From Clusia tigrina (Eukaryota; Arthropoda; Insecta; Diptera; Clusiidae): a stretch of DNA of 64,000 nt. Each line of letters starts with the position of its first letter. Within the stretch, counting starts at the first letter, position 1. The stretch lies in assembly GCA_920105625.2 (NCBI GenBank), contig CAKKTE020000176.1:1-64000 (forward strand), written 5' to 3'. The notes under the pieces were generated by a model. The model was not told the origin of the DNA. It made no database searches and saw nothing but the letters and a program-made list of their open reading frames with translations. Positions 61,361 to 64,000 of this stretch are shown piece by piece. The translations under genes and the position numbers were made by a program.

Positions 61361-63284
61361 CTGTCGATTGGGGGGTCTGCTGCCTTCTCTATGCCTATAT
61401 ATACCCCTATCTGCCTAAGTCGGCGTCTCAGTAGGCGTCACAGCCCCTGTCAGCGTCTGTGTAGGCGTCTCAGTCGCTGCCGTTGTCAATTGGTGGGTCT
61501 GCTGCCTTCTCTATGCCTATATCTACCCCTATCTGCCGCAGTCGGCGTCGCAGCCTCTGTCAGCATTTCTGTAGACATCTCAGTCGCTGTTGCTATTGAT
61601 TGGAGGGTCTGCTGCCTACTCTCTGCCTATATCTACCCATATCTGCCTCAGTCAACGTCTCGCAGCCTCCGTCAGCGTCTCTGTAGGTGTCTCAGTCGTT
61701 GCCGCTGTCGATTGGGGAGGTCTGCTTCCTTCTATATGCCTATATCTACCCCTATCTCTCTCAGTCTGCGTCTCAGTCGGCGTCCAGCCTCTGTTAGCGT
61801 CTCTGTAGGCGTCTCAGCCGTTTCCGCTGTCGATTGGGGGAGTCTGCTGCCTTCTCTATGCCTATATTTACCCCTCTCTGCTTCAGTCGGCGTTTCAGTC
61901 GGCATCTCAGTCGGCGTCGCAGCCTCTGTCAGCGTTTCTGTAGGTGTCTCAGTCGCTGCCGCTGTCGATTGTGGAGGTCTGCTTCCTCCTCTATGCCTAT
62001 ACCTACCCCTATCTGCCTTAGTGGGCGTCTCAGTCGGCGTCGCAGCCTCTGTCAGCGTCTCTGGAGGCGTCTCAGTCCCTGCCGGTGTCGATTGGGGGGT
62101 CTGCCGCCTTCTCTTTGCCTATATCTATCCCTATCAGCCTCAATCGACGTCTCAGTCGGCGTCGCAGCCTCTTTCAGCGTCTCTGTTGGCATCTCAGTCG
62201 CTGCTGCTGTCGATTGGGGGGGTCTGCTGCCTTCGCTGTGCCTATATCTACCCCTATCTGCTTCAGTCGGCGTCTCAGTCGGCGTCGCAGCCTCTTTCAG
62301 CGTCTCTGTTGACATCTCAGTCGCTGCTGCTGTCGATTGGGGGGTCTGCTGCCTTCTCTGTGCCAATATCTACCCCTATCTGCCTCAGTCGGCATCTCAG
62401 TCGGATTCGCAGCCTCTGTCAGCGACTCTGCGGGCGTCTCAGTCGCTGCCGCTGTCGATTGGGGGGTGTGCTGGCTTCTCTATGCCTATATCTACCCCTA
62501 TCTGCCCCGGTCGGCGTCGCAGCCTCTGTCAGCATCTCTGTAGGCGTCTCAGACACTGCCGCTGTCGATTGGGGGTCTGCTGCCTTCTCTTTGCCTATAT
62601 CTATCCCTATCAGCCTCAATCGATGTCTCAGTCGGCGTCGCAGTCTCTTTCAGCGTCTCTGTTGGCATCTCAGTCGCTGCTGCTGTCGATTGGGGGGGGT
62701 CTGCTGCCTTCTCTGTGCCTATATCTACCCCTATCTGCCTCAGTCGGCGTCTCAGTCTGATTCGCAGCCTCTGTCAGCGACTCTGCGGGCGACTCAGTCG
62801 CTGCCGCTGTCGATTGGGCGATCTGCTGCCTTCTTTATGCCTATATCTACCCCTATCTGCCTCAGTCGGTGTCGCAGCCTCTGTCAGCGTCCCTGTAGGC
62901 GTCTCAGTCTCTGCCGCTATCGCTTGGGGGTCTGCTGCATTTTCTATGCCTATATCTATCCCTATCTGCCTCAGTCGGCCTCGCAGCCTCTGTCAGCGTC
63001 TCTGCGGGCGTCTCAGTCGCTGCCGCTGTCGATTGGGGGGTGTGCTGGCTTCTCTATTCCTATATCTACCACTATCTGCCTCAGTCGGCGTCTCAGTAGG
63101 CTTCTCAGTCGCTGCCGCTGTCGATTGGGTTGACTGCTGCCTTCTCTATACCTATATCTACCCCTATCTGCCTCAGTAGGCGTCTCAGTCGGCGTCGCAG
63201 TCTCTGTCAGCGTCTCTGGAGGCGTCTCAGTCCCTGCCGCTGTCGATGTGGGGGGGGGGGGTGGGTCTGCTGCCATCTCTATTC

Positions 63285-64000
63285 CTATGTCTATCCCTAT
63301 CTGCCTCTGTCTGCGTCGCAGCCTCTGTCAGCATTTCTGTAGGCGTCTCAGTCGCTGCCGCTGTGGATTGGGGGTCTCCTGCCTTCTCTATGCCTATATC
63401 TAACCCTATCTGCCTCAGTCGGCGTCTCAGTAGGCTACTCAGTCGCTGCCGCTGTCGATTGGGTTGTCTGCTGCCTTCTCTATACCTATATCTACCCCTA
63501 TCTGCCTCAGTCGGCCTCGCAGCCTCTGTTAGCGTCTCTGTAGGCGTCTCAGTCACTGCCGCTGTCGATTGGGGGGTCTGCTGCATTCTCTATGCCTATA
63601 TCTACCATTATCTGCCTCGGTCGGCGTCGCAGCCTCTGTCAGCATTTCTGTAGGCGTCTCAGTCCCTGCAGCTGTCGAATGGGGGTCTGCTGCCTTCTCT
63701 ATGTATATTGTCTACCCCCTATCTGCCTCACTCGGCGTCTCAGTCGGCGTCGCACCCTCTGTCAACGTCTCTGTAGGCGTCTCAGTCGCTGCCGCAGTCG
63801 ATTGGTGGGTCTGCTGCCTTCTTTATGCCTATATCTACCCCTATCTGCCTCAGTCGGCGTCGCAAGCCTCTGTCATCGTCCCTGTAGGCGTCTCAGTCAC
63901 TGCCGCTGTCGCTTGGGGTTCTGCTGCATTCTCTATGCCTATATCTATCCCTGTCTGCCTCATTCGACGTCTCAGTCGGCATCTCAGTCGCTCCCCGCTG
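63285..64000. repeat. Partner block with homopolymer indels at the window end
   Basis: This is the copy of 60650-61360 at +2633. In its last 360 bp it differs from the partner mainly by single-base insertions: TATATTG for TATATG, CCCCC for CCCC, GCAAGCC for GCAGCC, CTCCCCG for CTCCCG. There is also one substitution, GCACCC for GCAGCC. This pattern is unlike the substitution-dominated differences elsewhere. Confidence 0.75.

Larger units (their letters stand above)
12261..64000. repeat. GC-rich 110+12n bp satellite array, right part
   Basis: This is the same satellite as on the left of the LTR element, in the same orientation and in phase with it: the interrupted monomer resumes exactly at the target-site duplication. 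Monomer subtypes carry diagnostic changes. Examples are CTCATTCGACGTCTC (short, about 93 bp), GTCACAGCCCCTGTCAGCG, GTTGATTGGAGGG, TACCCATATCTGCC, GGAGGTCTGCTTCCTTCTAT, and GGATTCGCAGCC. They recur in fixed orders, so the array is made of larger duplicated blocks. Open frames up to 647 codons exist but change monomer register at every unit and are not genes. The array runs to the window end. Confidence 0.96.

Noticed and set aside
61190..63133. 647-codon open frame on the plus strand, longest in the window
   Set aside because: It crosses many satellite monomers, switching between the three translations of the same repeat. Its length results from a chance run of unit lengths and G-runs that avoid the TAG in CTGTAGG. 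No domain, no conserved frame.
1..64000. CRISPR array
   Set aside because: Repeats are contiguous and the intervening sequence is itself repeated. There are no unique spacers and no cas genes, and the context is eukaryotic.

Overview
The window is almost entirely non-coding repeat DNA from a eukaryote. Two stretches of one GC-rich satellite (1-7588 and 12261-64000, about 59 kb, roughly 500-560 monomers) flank a single AT-rich LTR retrotransposon of 4672 bp (7589-12260). The retrotransposon pol remnants look most like Ty3/gypsy elements of insects, so an arthropod genome is the best guess. That is an inference from family resemblance, not a species identification. I find no host gene, tRNA, rRNA or CRISPR array.

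The satellite monomer is about 110 bp plus 0, 1 or 2 extra copies of a 12-bp sub-repeat (CGGCGTCTCAGT and relatives). Monomers therefore mostly measure about 98, 110, 122 or 134 bp, and a deleted subtype measures about 93 bp. Each monomer ends in a G-run that varies from about 4 to 21 G. Diagnostic variants define several subtypes that recur in a fixed order. Blocks of 0.25 to 4.5 kb are duplicated in tandem or at a distance. The clearest is a 3.28-kb tandem duplication (about 49252-55794), where the whole length difference between copies comes from two G-runs and one 12-bp unit. All long open frames in the satellite are by-products of a stop-poor repeat and are not genes.

The retrotransposon lies on the minus strand. 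It has two 701-bp LTRs that differ at 5 positions (0.7%), TG...CA ends, a 4-bp target-site duplication (CCTA), a candidate primer-binding site next to the 5' LTR (right side) and a polypurine tract next to the 3' LTR (left side). The uninterrupted target site survives in a paralogous satellite block at 16258-16261, which confirms both boundaries to the base. Inside are only fragments: a possible gag remnant, part of a reverse transcriptase (10230-10580), and an integrase in three pieces (zinc-binding region, catalytic core, C-terminal GPY/F module), with frameshifts, stops and large deletions. A 12-bp minisatellite of about 16 copies abuts the primer-binding site. Near-identical LTRs around such a decayed interior suggest a non-autonomous element copied recently with enzymes from elsewhere.

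The last 360 bp repeat an earlier block but carry several single-base homopolymer insertions, which looks like sequencing error near a contig end.
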